NCBI GenBank assembly: GCA_037367405.1
Contig: JAZKJV010010759.1
Location: forward strand, 310,001 to 374,000
Length of the DNA: 64,000 nt
Source: Ottelia alismoides
Taxonomy: Eukaryota > Streptophyta > Magnoliopsida > Alismatales > Hydrocharitaceae
Direction: 5' to 3'
The position numbers and the translations under genes are program-made. Below the pieces are notes generated by a model. That model saw only the letters and a program-made list of their open reading frames with translations, did not search any database and was not told the origin of the DNA. The first letter of the stretch is position 1. The number at the start of each line of letters is the position of its first letter. Below are positions 20,839 to 34,410 of the stretch, piece by piece.

Positions 20839-23335
20839 TATTGGACATGCGAGCCCAGGGCAAGCTATTATGCAATAAATGTTATTGCAAATATCATTCT
20901 CCGATCTGAAATAAAGAATGATTATTTTGCATAATAGGTCCCTTAGTACAATTAGGGTTATGTACCATGACAATCTTAATGATCATATAGTTGTTGATTC
21001 AATTATTGAAATATAGAAGCTGGTGCTTGGATGAATATCTAAAAAGTTAGATTGAGGACTCATCACCGTCAAATGGTTATTAAGAGAGGATCTTTCGCCT
21101 TAGAAGGAAGTGGCAATCCTTTCTCTAAAAGGATGATATCTAACCGAGCTCTTGATGCAGGTCCTCTGCATAGGAATAGAGATTCATAGGTGTTAGATAA
21201 GTTAGGTCAAAGAGTTGACTTAACGAGATCGAGATAACTAAAGTACTATGTCGTTTTCTATAACGATATAGGCTAGCATCCTCTGATTGGAGACAGATGT
21301 GTTACTATATGTCTAAGTATGTACATTTGGAAGACCAATATGTTGATTACCTAACCAAGGTATATACACCGGCACATTGGTATGCATGCAAGGGCATACG
21401 AGTAGTATGATCTCTCAAAGGGATCATACTGGTTCATTTACTGAACCGGAAGACATGAGCTCACTCATGGATATTGGGAAGAATCAAATTCCGTGCACGA
21501 TCGTCTCGCTTTGGAAGCTTGGCTGAATTTGTAGGTTTGATATATACTTTTGGAAAGTATATGATCAAGACCTAAGTATGATATATGATTTGAAAGTATA
21601 TGATCGATACCGACTCCCAATGATCAACTGAGAAACATAATGATAAAACCATGAAATAGATAGTTAAAATCGATCTAATATTTCGAGTCTATTCTGGATC
21701 TTCCAGTATGCATGATGAATAGGTATTGGGAATACCTGAGGGTGATGTGATCATAAACGATTGTATAACCATGACACTTCCATTCCTAAGAAGCGATGAA
21801 ATGGTTCTGGAATTTAGTGACTCCTCTCAGTAGAGAAGTAATATGATCTCGATCCAAATGTTAGACATTGATCTGAATGTGATTCAGATGCAATGAGAAG
21901 ATTAGATTTGCGGTCTTGATTTAATCAAGCATCTATGAGAGGTCCGCAAGATCTGAATTTGAGATGTGATCTCAATATCCAAGTCACTATATGTGTCACA
22001 ATACAATTGCCATGTCCTTATCTCCAAGTATCCGCAGAGAAGGCACATTATCTTTGAAAGAGTTCATGAATAATTTCATTGTTGATATATGTATCCAAGC
22101 ATTGATAAATTTGATAACTAAATATGATTTAATTATCATGAATAATATGAATTTGATTTATATTATGAGGAGAGTTATCCAAGGTAATTAAATGTGATTT
22201 AATTATCATAGATGTCAATAATGTGGATAGTATCCATATTAGTCATATATATTATAAATGTAATTTATAATATATAAGAGAGAGCTATTTGTAATTTACA
22301 TTTATTAATTAAATGTTGATGTAAATTAGATTCACATTGGATAATTAATTGAAAATATAATTTACATTTTATTTTGGATTGTGAATGTGATTCACAATTT
22401 TCGAATGGCAAGATTGCAATATTCACAAAATAGTTATGAATTATATTTTAGAATAATTTACAACAATTATTGATGTAAATATTGGAGATACATGGAGTCA
22501 TGCAATCTTGAATATTGCATTGGAAATTTCCCTTTCCTAATAAGAGAAGGGGCCGCCACCAATTCCTACAAGGAAAGGGTGGCCGTCCACCTCACCTATA
22601 TGAAAGGAGAGGATCTCTTTTCCATTGTCAATATATATTTAATCTAATTAAATTAATTATTCTTGTATTTTTCCAAGAAAATCTTGGCCATTGAAAGAAG
22701 CACAAATCAAACTCGTCCATTGATTTTGTGTAGTCCATGGATTGTGTTCCATGAACTCATAAAACCCTATATAAGAAGAGGCAACCCTTTCTCTTCTTAA
22801 GTTTACAACATATGTTCTCTCTCTCATTCTCTCTACATGCCAACTTCCTCTCTCTCTCTCTCTCTTGTGGGCATCCACCATGATGCTTTAAAGAGAGTCG
22901 CCATCGATGCATCATCGTCGTTATGCTGTCGGATCATTCGCACGTGGATCTCCATCTGCTTTGGTGTGCTTCACTCATGAAGAAGATGTTGTATCTCGTG
23001 TGACGAAATCAGAAGATTCATCGATTAGATCATTAACATGGATTGCGAGGAGCATATGTTTCATCAACGCTCTCGCAAGCATCTCCTCTAATGGATCAAG
23101 AGGTCTTTTCGTTTAGAAACTCGATCGCAACTACGCTTCAATAGGTAACCCTAATACGTGTTTGTGGTTTAGACGAAATGATTTGAGAAGTGTTCTTAGA
23201 TCACGCGGTTTCGTCGCATGATTTTTTTTTAAATTTTGCTTCCTCGAGCAACTAGTACGACTAGTCGCTTCCGATTGCATACAATGCGATCCTCATGCTT
23301 CTGTGATACACTTAAGGATCATCCCATATCATTCA
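20839..23335 (+). repeat. copia-B 5' LTR
   Basis: Begins TATTGGACATGCGAGCCC (second base changed from the expected TG) and ends CATATCATTCA before the primer site. TATA box TATATAA at 22768-22774, followed 30-90 bp later by CT-rich runs (22811-22865), the likely start region of the element transcript. Frames such as 22907-23116 are not conserved as proteins between LTR copies. Confidence 0.92.
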
Positions 23336-23337
23336 AG

Positions 23338-23349
23338 TGATATCAGAGC
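23338..23349 (+). promoter_or_regulatory. copia-B primer binding site
   Basis: TGATATCAGAGC, one mismatch from the initiator-tRNA-complementary TGGTATCAGAGC, two bases after the 5' LTR. The mismatch (G to A) fits decay after insertion. Confidence 0.9.
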
Positions 23350-25139
23350 AAGATTGGAGGTTTTGGATACAATCCATAAACTTAGGAAGATTTGGGTTCA
23401 TTAGGTTTGCGAAAGTTTTATCGCATTTCAATTTCGCATATGTATTTAGTGATTATTTTCCGCCATTTTTAAATTATTTAAACACTAATTTACATTTCTA
23501 AATATGTTCTCTGTTAAATAAGAAAATCGTGGGATCTGAGTTTGTTTGATTTCGAATCCTTTTGCTCAAGTTATGATCATTCTAGTGAACATGTATCCAC
23601 TATTTCGGGGACTACGAATCATGACGTAATTAACGATTACTGATTTCAAACACTTAGAAATATGTGTGAATCACTTAGGTTATGTTTTTAATAAAATTAG
23701 CAAACTTTAAAATTTTATTTTGCATTATTTGGATTTAAATTGATTGAGATATTCTAATTTTAGTAAATGAGGGTCACTACTGAAAATTACTTAAAATGAT
23801 TGAGATATTCTAATAGAAAACCTTGTGATTGACATTTAATCAATTAGTGAAATTAAATGGTTTAATTTTCTGAAATAATTATGGATGAATCTTTATGAAA
23901 TATTTGATGATAATTATTTCTTTAACTGGAATTGCCTTAACCAATAATTGATTAGATATGATATAGATTACAATTGGTTACATCATACACTTTCCAACAA
24001 ACATAGTTGCTTGAATATGATTCTGAATTTGTTTAGAAAATTTTCTCATAATGTTAATCAAACTTGTTTTAATTATAATTATATCGTATAACTTCGGTTG
24101 AAAAACCCATTATCATCTCAAGTATACAATGATCAATTTGGCATTATCCTTTCCCGAGGTGGATATGGTGTCTAGTCGGGGAGCATTGGGGTAGCATGTT
24201 ACACTGTGTGATGTCTATCCCACTCCCATTGGTACTGGTCATGATAGCAGGTAGGGACGGGATACTGCAGGAGAGATCACTGTGTATTTCTAATTATTAA
24301 AATCCAAAATAATATGTATATGAGATAATACTATATTTCAAGTAACAATAAAGAATGTTTGTTGGATATTAATTAGATCATTAATTTAATATGATTAGAT
24401 TAATTGAAATACAATTAAATTAAAACAATCTATTATGAATAGAGTTGTGGTTTCTCTTGGAAGAATTAATCATAATGAATATGATTCATAATGACTAATT
24501 AAAATTTGAACATGATATGGAGGATCACACAAGTGATATCAATAGTCTCCCGTCAAGGAGAAGAGTTCCGTAGGGATTGCATGTAGGAGATGCCTGTTCG
24601 AAGTGACAGCTATTGTATGAAAACACATCTGGATCGGGCTCTTTGCTTCTCGAAAGAGTAAGGTCGTATGCGTAGTGACCCAATATCAGGTCCTCATAAT
24701 ATTAGGACGATATTGGATTGTGCATAGTGAGTAATTATTCTTATTGACGGTTGGTTTATTTAATGAGAGGTCAATATTACCTTATGGGTGGTGGGTCTGG
24801 GTGTTAAAGACTGAATTGGGAATGCAAGTTGGACTTGCAAGGTGGAATGTGTCCGTGCTTCTTTTTATCCGAGTTGCAAGTTCTCATATTATTAGGATGT
24901 AACAAAGATAAGGAAGTAGATCCCAGATCTTATTTGAGATATAATGGTAAGTATATCTCTTACATTGAAAGTGATTAAGGGAATGAACTTTCAGTGTTAC
25001 AAGGCAAGACAACTTTGATATAAAAATTCCTAAATCAAAGTAAAATATGTGTATATATATTTATTTATATATTTATATACATTTATGCAAATTTCTTATT
25101 TCAGATAATCCTTCATTAAGCCCACTCAATACTATATTC
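23350..25139 (+). other. copia-B untranslated leader
   Basis: About 1.8 kb without coding signal, alignable with the copia-A leader from the first bases after the primer site (GGTTTTGGATA, CCATAAAC, GGAAGATTTGGG) to the gag start. No other element is visible inside. Confidence 0.7.
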
Positions 25140-25665
25140 AATAATGACCAGTAAAATCATCATGGATTGGATCCATGATCAAGATATTGTACTTGCAGTT
25201 GGACACATAATGTATGTGATTGCAATGTGCAAGTTTCCTCATAATAATGAGGAATGCCAAATAAATAGACAATAGGAATGTAACCCTAGGGTTTGTATGT
25301 TGCTATAGTCTTGTTCTCTTATTGAATGTACTTTGGAAGTGGCATGTCGATGATGATTGTAAATGCCAAATAATCCTTATAAATCTAAGAAGATGTTCTG
25401 GCATACATATGTGCTCTCAACATTTAATCATGAATGACATGGTTCACTACATCATGCAGAATGGTAGCTCTATAAGAGATTATGTATTCAAAGTGTATGA
25501 GTACCTACCTGAACCAAAGTCTTTCAGAGTTAAGATGAATGTAGATACGATGAGTGTCATCATTCTATTGTCTACTCAAGTCATTTATGAAGGTTCCATA
25601 ATATTCATATTGTATGAATTGAATGAAGTACATATAGATGTTGAAATACTATCACATTGAATTCT
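25140..25665 (+). pseudogene. copia-B gag remnant
   Basis: Matches the copia-A gag in order. The clearest part is SSIRDYVFKVYEYL then KMNVDTMSVIILLS (25470-25580), equivalent to SVREHVLKMFGYLYEL and KMDANMQAHSVILSL in copia-A. The zinc knuckle is not recognisable. Frame changes and lost stretches make it non-functional. Confidence 0.8.
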
Positions 25666-28600
25666 TTTTGAGTTCAACAAAAGACATTCTTTGTCTTAAG
25701 CAATAGTTGGTTATAGATGAAGAGAGCGCAGTGGAAGCATGGGTCTGACCTAGGCAAGAAGGAAAATGAAGGACCTGACTATACTTCTCTAATTTCCATA
25801 TGACATCCAAAGAGTTGGATGAATGCCAATATTGCAATAAGCCGATGTATAGATAGTGTGACTATCTAGTCTATCTAGAATCCTTAGAGAAGGACTTGAA
25901 TAATGCATAACAATAATCTACATATACATATAATCATTGAAATTGACTTTCTTATTTGATAAGATCAAAGTCTATTAATTGTATCTCATTATTCTAATGA
26001 CAATTGAAATTGATTACACATGTATTAGAAGACTGGAATTTGATCTTCATGTTTAATACTCATCTGCATGGATATTGATGCAATTGTTGCAACAATCTCT
26101 ATTGGATAGATAGACTTCACATTTTCAGTGGGAGAGTCCTTAGTCTTAGAGAATGTCTATATGATTTGGATATTAGAATATACTCATAGTTTATTTCTAA
26201 ATGTTGGAAATAAACCTGAAATCTGGAATAAACCTGTCATAGAGAGTTATGATGGATATATTTCAGATAGTAATCTAACATCTAGTGGACTCTACTAAAT
26301 TAGAAAATTAATGAATAGTACATTAAGATTTCTAATACATAAAATTAATCCTTTAAAGATCAGTAGGAGGATGAAGATCATATGACAATGATCTGGCATC
26401 AAACCTTGGACATATGTCTATTAATGTGATCAATAGACTAGTATGATGAAACTTTAGATTGTCTGAAATTTCAAATCTTGCATATTTATGAATATTGTAT
26501 TCAGAGTAAAATGTCCAATATACCCTTCTTTAAGAATGGTGTAAGATGTCAAGGTATTTAAGATTTCATACATATTTACATATGTGGAACATCTATATCA
26601 TAATAAACATTATGGATATGTGATATCTATTGATGATTATTTGTGATATGAGATTTCTTTCCTTCACCTTAGAAAGCTTTGAAATGTTCAAAGATTTCAC
26701 AATTTATAGTTTAGAACCAAAGTTTGAAGGAAGATAAAATGAATTTGATATAACTTAGGTAGCATGTACCTGTTAGATGAATTCAAGGAATACCTTATGG
26801 AGATATAAGTATCATTCGTATCTCACTCCTCCTAATAAACCTAAACTCAATAGAGTTATAGGGAGATGCAATTAGATCATGTGTGACATGATTTAATCAA
26901 TGATTAATTTTAGCATAATTATCTTTTAGTTTCCAAGGTATATATATATGTAGTAGATACTACAATATATCCTTAATAAGGTTCCACGCATGTAAGATGG
27001 AATCTAGCACTAGAGAGTGCTACTTCATTAGGAAAATAAAGGATGGTATAGGATACTGACCTTGAGATTCTTGAAAGATCTCATCTCTGAGAATAATATT
27101 CTTAGAGGATGAGACTCTTGAGAATCAAGATGAAATGAAGTTAAGGAACTCATTTAATCTTGAGATGATAATGAGGCTCCTGAAATCAAAAGCTAAAAGG
27201 GAAATTAAAGATGAAACACTCATACCTCTTCAAATGAGTGTGAGGATGGTTTCCATGTGTTAGAGAAATGTAAAAATGATGTTACTTCATGTGATGAATC
27301 TTCTGAATATCATGCCATGGAAAGATGGATGTTAGCAATAAAGTCTAAAGTACACTTCATATACATGTGTTGTATATGGACCCTCAAGGATCCACCTATA
27401 TGGGTAACACCCAGAAAGGTGTAAATGAATCTTCAAGAGAAAAAGGGAACCTAATGAGAAGGTAGAGACCTTCAAAGCACAGATCATATCCTCAAGATAC
27501 ACACTGAAGAGAAGACATCGCTTGCGATGAGACTTGCTCCCAGTGACCATGCTTAAACCCATCAGAGCATTGCTAACTATAGCTACACAACTTAACTGTG
27601 ACATCAACAAGATGGAAGTCAATATTGCATTCCTTTATGAATACCTCTCTGAGGATATTCACATGAAGTAGCCCAGGGCTTCACGATTAAGGTGATCAAG
27701 GTGTGCAAGCTAAAGAAATCCATCTATGGACTCAAACAAGCTTCTTGTAGTTGGAACATAAGATTTGATGAAATTATAAATGTTATGATTTTAGATAGAA
27801 TCTTGATGATCCATGTGAAGCTTAGTGTGAGTGCCAATGTGTTCATCGTGCTAAATGTAGATGATATCCTAATCATTTAGAATGATATAAAGATAATAAT
27901 ATGTATTTTATAATCTGAGTACTCTATACCTTGTGATATGATCTGAAGGATACCTCTTAGACCATAGTTCTGAAGATGTTTAGAAGCATAGAGAAGAGGG
28001 TATTGGAACCATCATATTAGTTGTACACCTTGGACATATTCTGTTATTGAAAATATCCTAAGGAAGGCTTCCTTCCCCTAAGATATGGTACTGACCTATT
28101 TGAATGGATAAAACCTCAAGGAGTTGAGGAAGTGAATGATGGAACTGCTTGCACTAGTGCATTAGTTACGAATAGCCGAGTGTATCATAGATGTGTACAA
28201 AAGTAAGATATCTGTCATGCAGTGGGAGTAGTAAACTGTTACTAAACCTACTGGAGATAAAACACTTAGTTGTTGTAATAACAATATCTTCAAAGATGAC
28301 AAGACTTTAGAGACAGTGATCTCTAAGTCTTATCTTCAAGAATTTAAGGCTTTATAGATGGTGATCTAAAAGGTCTTAAACTGTAGATACCTTGGGAGAT
28401 AGAGATATCCAGGAATAAGAGTATTTTGATAAGGATTATGGAGATATTGGTTATGATAATTATTGAGTTGTAGCATCAAGGACACTATAACTGACGAAAT
28501 TGAGTAGTAGTTGCATAAGATGCAACATTTGCATTGGATGCGAGCACCGTTACTGAAGGATATCCAAGTCTCGTAAAAGGACTTGTCATAGTCTTTTCAG

Positions 28601-28698
28601 AACAAAGTGACTGATCAGCTTAACTAGCTATTTTTTTATAAATAGCCTATGATTGTCACATGATTGTGGTTTAAAGATTAGCCCATTAATGACTCTTT
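25666..28698 (+). pseudogene. copia-B pol remnant (protease, integrase, RT, RNase H)
   Basis: Strongly decayed polyprotein. Integrase traces: DEFKEYLMEI (26770) and VVDTTIY / LNKVPRM (26960-26995). RT: MERWMLAIKSK (27315), WTLKDPP (27378), KPIRALLTIATQLNC (27555), YLSEDIHMK (27640), KVCKLKKSIYGLKQAS with SWNIRFDE (27700-27765), and the catalytic box as NVDDILII (27855-27880; YVDD changed to NVDD). RNase H is only faintly visible after 28.1 kb. Stops every few dozen codons. It keeps the RT core that copia-A has lost. Confidence 0.85.
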
Positions 28699-28713
28699 GG
28701 GCTAGTGGGAGAT
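28699..28713 (+). promoter_or_regulatory. copia-B polypurine tract
   Basis: GGGCTAGTGGGAGAT lies immediately before the 3' LTR start TGTTGGAC and would prime plus-strand synthesis. Identified from position and purine content. Confidence 0.85.
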
Positions 28714-31275
28714 TGTTGGACATGCGAGCCCATGACGAGCCATTATCCAATAAATGTTATTGTGAATATCATTCCCTGATCTGAAATGAAGAATGTTTAA
28801 TTTTCATAATAGGTCCTTTAGTACAATTAGGGTTATGTACCATGACCATATTAATGATCATAGAGCTGTAGATTCAATTATTCAATCATAGAGGATGGTG
28901 CTTGGAGGAATATCTAAAGAGTTAGATTGAGGACTCGTCAAGCACCGTCAAATGATTATTAAGAGAGGATCTCCAGCCTGAGAAGAAAATGGCAATCCTT
29001 TCTCTAAAAGGTAGATATCTAACCGACCTCTTGATGCAGGTCCTCTGCATAGGAATAGAGATTTGGAGGTGTTAGATAAGTTAGGTCAAAGAGTTGACTT
29101 TACGAGATCGAGATAACCAAAGTCCTATGTCGTTTGTTGTCACGATATAGACATGCATCCTCTGACCGGAGATAAATCTGTTACTATATGTCTGAATACG
29201 TACATTTGACAGACCAATAGATTGATGACCTAACGAAGGTCTATACACCGACGAGCTGGTGTGCATGCAATGTCATATGAGTAGTACGAGCTCTCAAAGG
29301 GAATCTACAAGTTCATTTCTTGAACCGGAAGACATGATCTCACTCATGAGATAATGGGAAGAATCAAATTCCGTGCACGGTCTTCTCTCTTTGGAAGCTG
29401 GACTGAATTTGTAGGTTTGATATATACTTTTGGAAAGTACATGATCAATACCTAGATATGATATATGCTTTTGGAAAGTATATAATCGATACCGACTCGC
29501 AATGATCAAATGAGTAAATTAATGATAAAACCATAAAGTAGATAGTGACAAGTCGATCTAATATTCTGGGTTTATTCCGAGTCTTCTAGTATGCAGGATG
29601 TATAGGTATTGGGAATACATGAGGGTGATGTAATCATAAACGATTGTATAACCATGACGCTTCCATTCCTAGGGAGTGATTAAGCGAGTCTGGATTTTAG
29701 TGACTCCTCTCAGTAGAGAAGTAATCTGATCTTGGTCCAAATGTTGGACATTGATCTGAATGTGATTCAGATGTAATGAGAAGATTATATTTACAATCTT
29801 GATTTAATCAAGCATCTATAAGAGGTTCGCAAGATCAGAATTTGAGATGTAATCTCAATTTCCAAGTCACTATACGTGAAATAATACAATCGCCATGTCC
29901 TTATCTCTAAGTATCTTCAGAGAAAACGCATGATCCTTGACAGAGTTCATGGATAACTTCATTGTTGATATATGTATCCAAGCATTGACAAAATTGATAA
30001 TTAAATATGATTTAATTATCATGAATAATATGAATTTGATTTATATTATGAGGAGAGTTATCTAAGATAATTAAGTGTGATTTAATTATCATGGATATGA
30101 ATAAGGTGGATAGTACGATCCATATTAATTATATATATTATAAATTTATTTTTAATATATACGAGAGAGCTATTTGTAATTTATATTTATTAATTAAATG
30201 TTGATGTAAATTATATTCACATTGGAAAATTAATTGAAAATGTAATTTACATTTTATTTTGGATTGTGAATGTGATTCATAATTTTCGAATGGTAAGGTT
30301 GAAATATTCACAAAATGATTATGAATTATTTTGTAGAATAATTTACAACAATTGTTGTTGTAAATATTGGAGATACATGTAATCATGCAATCTCGGAGAT
30401 TGCAGTGGAAATCTCCCTTTCCTATAGGAGAAGGGACGACCACCAATTCCTACAAGGAAAGGGTGGCCGTTCACCCCTCCTACATGGAAGGAGAAGATCT
30501 TTTTTCCATTGTCTCCAAGATTAGTTGATTTAATTTTAGGATTAAGTTATAGTGATTTATCAATATATATTTAATTAAATTAATTGTTCTTGTGTTTCTC
30601 CAACAAAATCTTTGCCATTGAAAGAAGCACAAATAAATCTCATCCATTGATTTTGTGTAGTCCATGAATTGTGATTCATGGACTCCCAAAACCCTATATA
30701 AGAAGAGGCACCCCTTGCTCTTCTTAAGTTTACAACATATCTTCTCTCTCTCTCTCATTCTCTCTACACACCAACTTCCTCTCTCTATCTCTCTTGTAGG
30801 CATCCACCATGATGCCCTAAAGAGAGTTTCCATCACCGGAGCGTCGCTGTTATACTGTCGGATCACTCGCTCATGGATCTCCGTCTCCTTCGATGCACTT
30901 TGCTTGTGAAGAAGACATCAAATCTCGTGTGATGAGATCCAAAGATTTGCCGCTTGGATCATCAACATGGATTACAAGGAGCACACGTTTCATCAACACG
31001 CTTGCAAGTGTCTCCTCCAACAGAACGGACTTGAGACAGACGGTCTCTTCGTTTAGAGACTCGATCACAACCACGCTTCAAGAGGTAACCTTAATACTTG
31101 TTTGTGGTTTAGACGAAATGATCCGACAAGTGTTCTTGGATCATGTGATTTTGTCACATGAACTTTTTTTAAATTCTGCTTCCTCGAGCAACTAATGCGA
31201 CTAGTCGCTCCTGATCACATATGATGCGATCCTCTAACTTCTGTGATGCACTTGAGGATCATCCCATATCCTTCA
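28714..31275 (+). repeat. copia-B 3' LTR
   Basis: Starts TGTTGGACATGCGAGCCC and ends CATATCCTTCA. TATA box TATATAA at 30695-30701 and CT-rich run at 30740-30795 match the 5' LTR. An 8-bp perfect stem TCATGTGA/TCACATGA lies at 31140-31160 and the U5 hairpin at 31188-31208. About 65 bp longer than the 5' LTR because of indels. Confidence 0.92.
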
Positions 31276-31280
31276 ATAAT

Positions 31281-33085
31281 TCACCTGAATCAAATGACGA
31301 AGATTAATGGTAAGTTTTAGTAAAATATTATATTGCAATCAATAAAAATATTCAGTAATAAATTTGCAATGAACTTATAAAATTATCATTAAGTCATAGC
31401 AGGTTTTGGACATGGCAACTTTCATGAATCTCAGCAATCTACTCGTCCATCCTCCTCAGACTCACCTTCTTCTAGTAGGAAATTGACGCTACCTTTAGAG
31501 TCACTTCCTGACAAGACTGAGTCATAGCCTACTACGAGTCTCTTGGTTATACTCCTCCTCCCATTTATGGAGGCATATATGGAGAATCATCTTCCTCAGC
31601 CGCTCGTACTGCATGTCCAGCCCTAGTACCTGCACGGACCTTGATCAATTCTGATCCATCTTCTTTTGGACATCTGAACATCCACGTGCCTTTACCATTA
31701 GAGGTGGATAGACTTCGGAGTCCTACCCTTTGTTGGAGATTACTGCGGATGGGAGGTGCAATTTTTTTTATAAAATTTCTCATTTTAACTTTCATATAAA
31801 TAAAATATTTATATTATTTAAAAATTTTATAAAAAACTACAAGGATTTTTTGAATAGAAACATGGTGGCAAAGAAAATAACCAACATAGTCAAGATACAT
31901 TTGAATAACATGCAATTTCGATGGTGTCTCATTCCTACTACCGAGTAGGAGAGATTGTTTGAGATATTTATAGTAAGAATATTTTTTTAGTGAGATCATT
32001 GAAATTTGTTGCAACTATTTTATTTAATATTTTGTAACACTTTTCAGAGTATATATTGTTTAATTCTTGGCTTAGGAAATTAAGTTTATCGTCGAGCTTT
32101 ATTCATTTAGTGATGAAGAGGATGAATGATACGTTTTTCAAGGTAAGGAGAGACTTGCATGCGAAGACGAGATGCGAGGAGATGAATTTTAAGGAGATGA
32201 ATATGTTCCCACCGACATGATGCATGGATGAAAGGTATTATTTTACCTCAACTGTTTATAATCTAACTTTTAAAATAATTAATATTCATAACATATTTGT
32301 TGTAGGTGGATGGGATTTTGTGATGCATTCATTGCAGATGCTAAGTTCGGAAGGAGAACGACGACAGGAAGGACAAACCGTCAAAAATAAAGGATCAAAT
32401 CGACCAGTGGCTTTAAAAACCATAATCATATTAGAGCGGAGCTGGTAATTTCTTATAATATTTAGATGTTAAACACTAATTTATTATAATTGTATTCTGT
32501 TATTATTTTTTATATTTATTTTTCAGACGACTGGTTAGAAAGAGAACCATCGTTTCAGTAGTAGTAGTCTAGATCCCACATACATAGGAAAGAGAGAGAG
32601 TCTCAATAGTTCATTCCTGAAGATGGGGAATTGTTGGTTAGCCTTTTTATTTATGAGAAATTTGAAAGATATATTATTAATTCTTCTCTTTCTTTTTAAC
32701 TTGTATTTCAGGATAATTATTGGGCACTATCTGTAGGAAAATGGGGTGGGGATCCTAATAATGAACGACCGCTATTTGATAAAGTAAATTAGAAACATGT
32801 ATATATAAAAATTATTTTACTATTCATTTTTTAACTATATACATATTAAATAATTAAAATTTCAATAGGTGTTCGAGGAGAGGGATGTTGTGGCGAACAG
32901 GAAGCGAATGCTTGGTGGTCTTCCTCCATACTATGTGGAGGAGTATTATCATGCCTATTCTACTTATGGTTAGTTGTTGTATTCAAAACCACATTCATCA
33001 CAGCATCATCGCAGATAGAGTCACATATGGTAATGATGTGGAGCAGGTGACGAAGCTCTGAGAAGATTTCACGATGTACATGTAA
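31281..33085 (+). pseudogene. CACTA second gene (En/Spm accessory-type protein), decayed
   Basis: Begins with the end of the acidic transposase tail (SPESNDED, 31281-31308), then proline/serine-rich coding sequence (31440-31720), then AKKITNIVKIHLNN (31867-31910) with a tryptophan soon after, the usual pattern of the plant En/Spm transposon-protein domain. Further pieces: FGRRTTTGRTNRQ (32345-32390), EERDVVANRKRMLGGLPPYYVEEYYHAY (split here for length: EERDVVANRKRML at 32876-32915 and GLPPYYVEEYYHAY at 32919-32960). The last piece ends at a possible splice donor CAT/GTAAGT (33082). Its next exon appears to lie beyond the MULE at 36846. Multiple stops. Introns are probable but not proven. Confidence 0.68.
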
Positions 33086-33421
33086 GTATTCTCCTTAGAA
33101 TGAGTAATAATATCATATCTATATCTTCAAATGCATATATATATATATATATATATAGGGACCTTCCAATGAGGTGCACCTTTCCATACATCATGGAAAG
33201 CCACTCATAAAGACCGTATGATGGGGATCTAATGGATGAGATTAAAACCACCAAAGAAAAGCTATGAGTGGTATTAGAATTAACTACTTACCTAAAATTA
33301 AGGAGGTGATTGAGCGTGTGAAATTTGAAAATATATATTTTATGATTTTAAAAAATTCAAAAAGTTATAAAATTAATTCGACTAACTATTGAAAAAATTC
33401 CTAAAATAGATTATACTTATT

Positions 33422-34336
33422 GTATACCTTCGTATTTGAAACTGAGAATTCGTTGGGTTACTTAAAGTTATTGTGATTTACGAAAAAAAGGAATACAATA
33501 CAAAATAATGCAAAGGAATACAATATAAATTCTTTCATACTGGCAAATAGTGTGATTTATTTTACAATTTCTACCAGTAACTTGCGAACTAACTTCCCAT
33601 TTTAAAATATGTATGTATAACAACACAATATTCAGAAATTTCAATATCCGAAGTAAAGGTTACAAAAATAACTCAAACTCTAAAAGAGCATATGAATTTG
33701 AAACCGAGAGTGTCTGAGTATTTACCGTATACCTTTGTATTTGAAACTGAGAATTCGTTGGGTCACTTAAAGTTACTGTGATTTACAAAAAAAAGGAATA
33801 CAATACAAAACAATGCAAAAGAATACAATATAAATTTTTTCATGCTGGCAAATAGTGTGATTTATTTTACAATTTCTACCAGTAACTTGCGAACTAACTT
33901 CCCATTTTACAATATGTATGTATAACAACACAATATTCAGAAATTTCAATATCCGAAGTAAAGGTTACAAAAATAACTCAAACTCGAAAAGAGCATATGA
34001 ATTTGAAACCTAGAGTGTCTGAGTATTTACCGTATACCTTCGTATTTGAAACTGAGAATTCGTTGGGTCACTTAAAGATACTGTGATTTACAAAAAAAGG
34101 AATACAATACAAAACAATGCAAAGAATACAATATAAATTCTTTCATACTGGCAAATAGTATGATTTATTTTACAATTTCTACCAGTAACTTGCGAACTAA
34201 CTTCCCATTTTGCAATATGTATGTACAACAATACAATATTCAGAAATTTCAATATCCGAAGTAAAGGTTACAAAAATAACTCAAACTCGAAAAGAGCATA
34301 TGAATTTGAAACTGAGAGTGTCTGAGTATTTACTTT
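33422..34336. repeat. 305-bp tandem repeat, three copies
   Basis: Three consecutive units start at 33422, 33727 and 34032, each opening GTATACCTTCGTATTTGAAA (second unit with one change) and sharing nearly all of their sequence. A shorter, diverged continuation follows to about 34410. No coding frame runs through the unit. Constant period and high similarity point to local unequal exchange or replication slippage after the MULE formed. Confidence 0.93.
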
Positions 34337-34410
34337 AAACTACTCAGATTTACAAAATAAAAAGGCACAATACAAAACACTGCAAAACATTACAAAATAA
34401 ATCAATTCCT

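Larger units (their letters stand above)
20839..31275 (+). mobile_element. copia-B: Ty1/copia LTR retrotransposon, complete but decayed
   Basis: A 10,437-bp plus-strand element flanked by ATAAT (20834-20838 and 31276-31280). It has 2.50-kb and 2.56-kb LTRs, a primer site, a leader of about 1.8 kb, gag and pol remnants, and a purine tract. It is inserted in the acidic tail of the CACTA transposase: the coding sequence left (SDNSEINEHV) and right (SPESNDED) of it continue each other. The two LTRs are clearly diverged by eye, with indels, so the insertion is not recent. All frames are broken; no long coding frame survives. Confidence 0.94.

Noticed and set aside
22907..23116. 69-codon frame in the copia-B 5' LTR
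   Set aside because: The equivalent place in the 3' LTR and in copia-A does not keep the frame, so it is not a conserved protein.
33136..33157. TA dinucleotide run as an origin or regulatory site
   Set aside because: Simple microsatellite that also appears on the other side of the MULE; best explained as the insertion target.
33422..34336. CRISPR-like repeat array
   Set aside because: Repeat unit is 305 bp and contiguous without spacers; it is a tandem repeat in a plant transposon.
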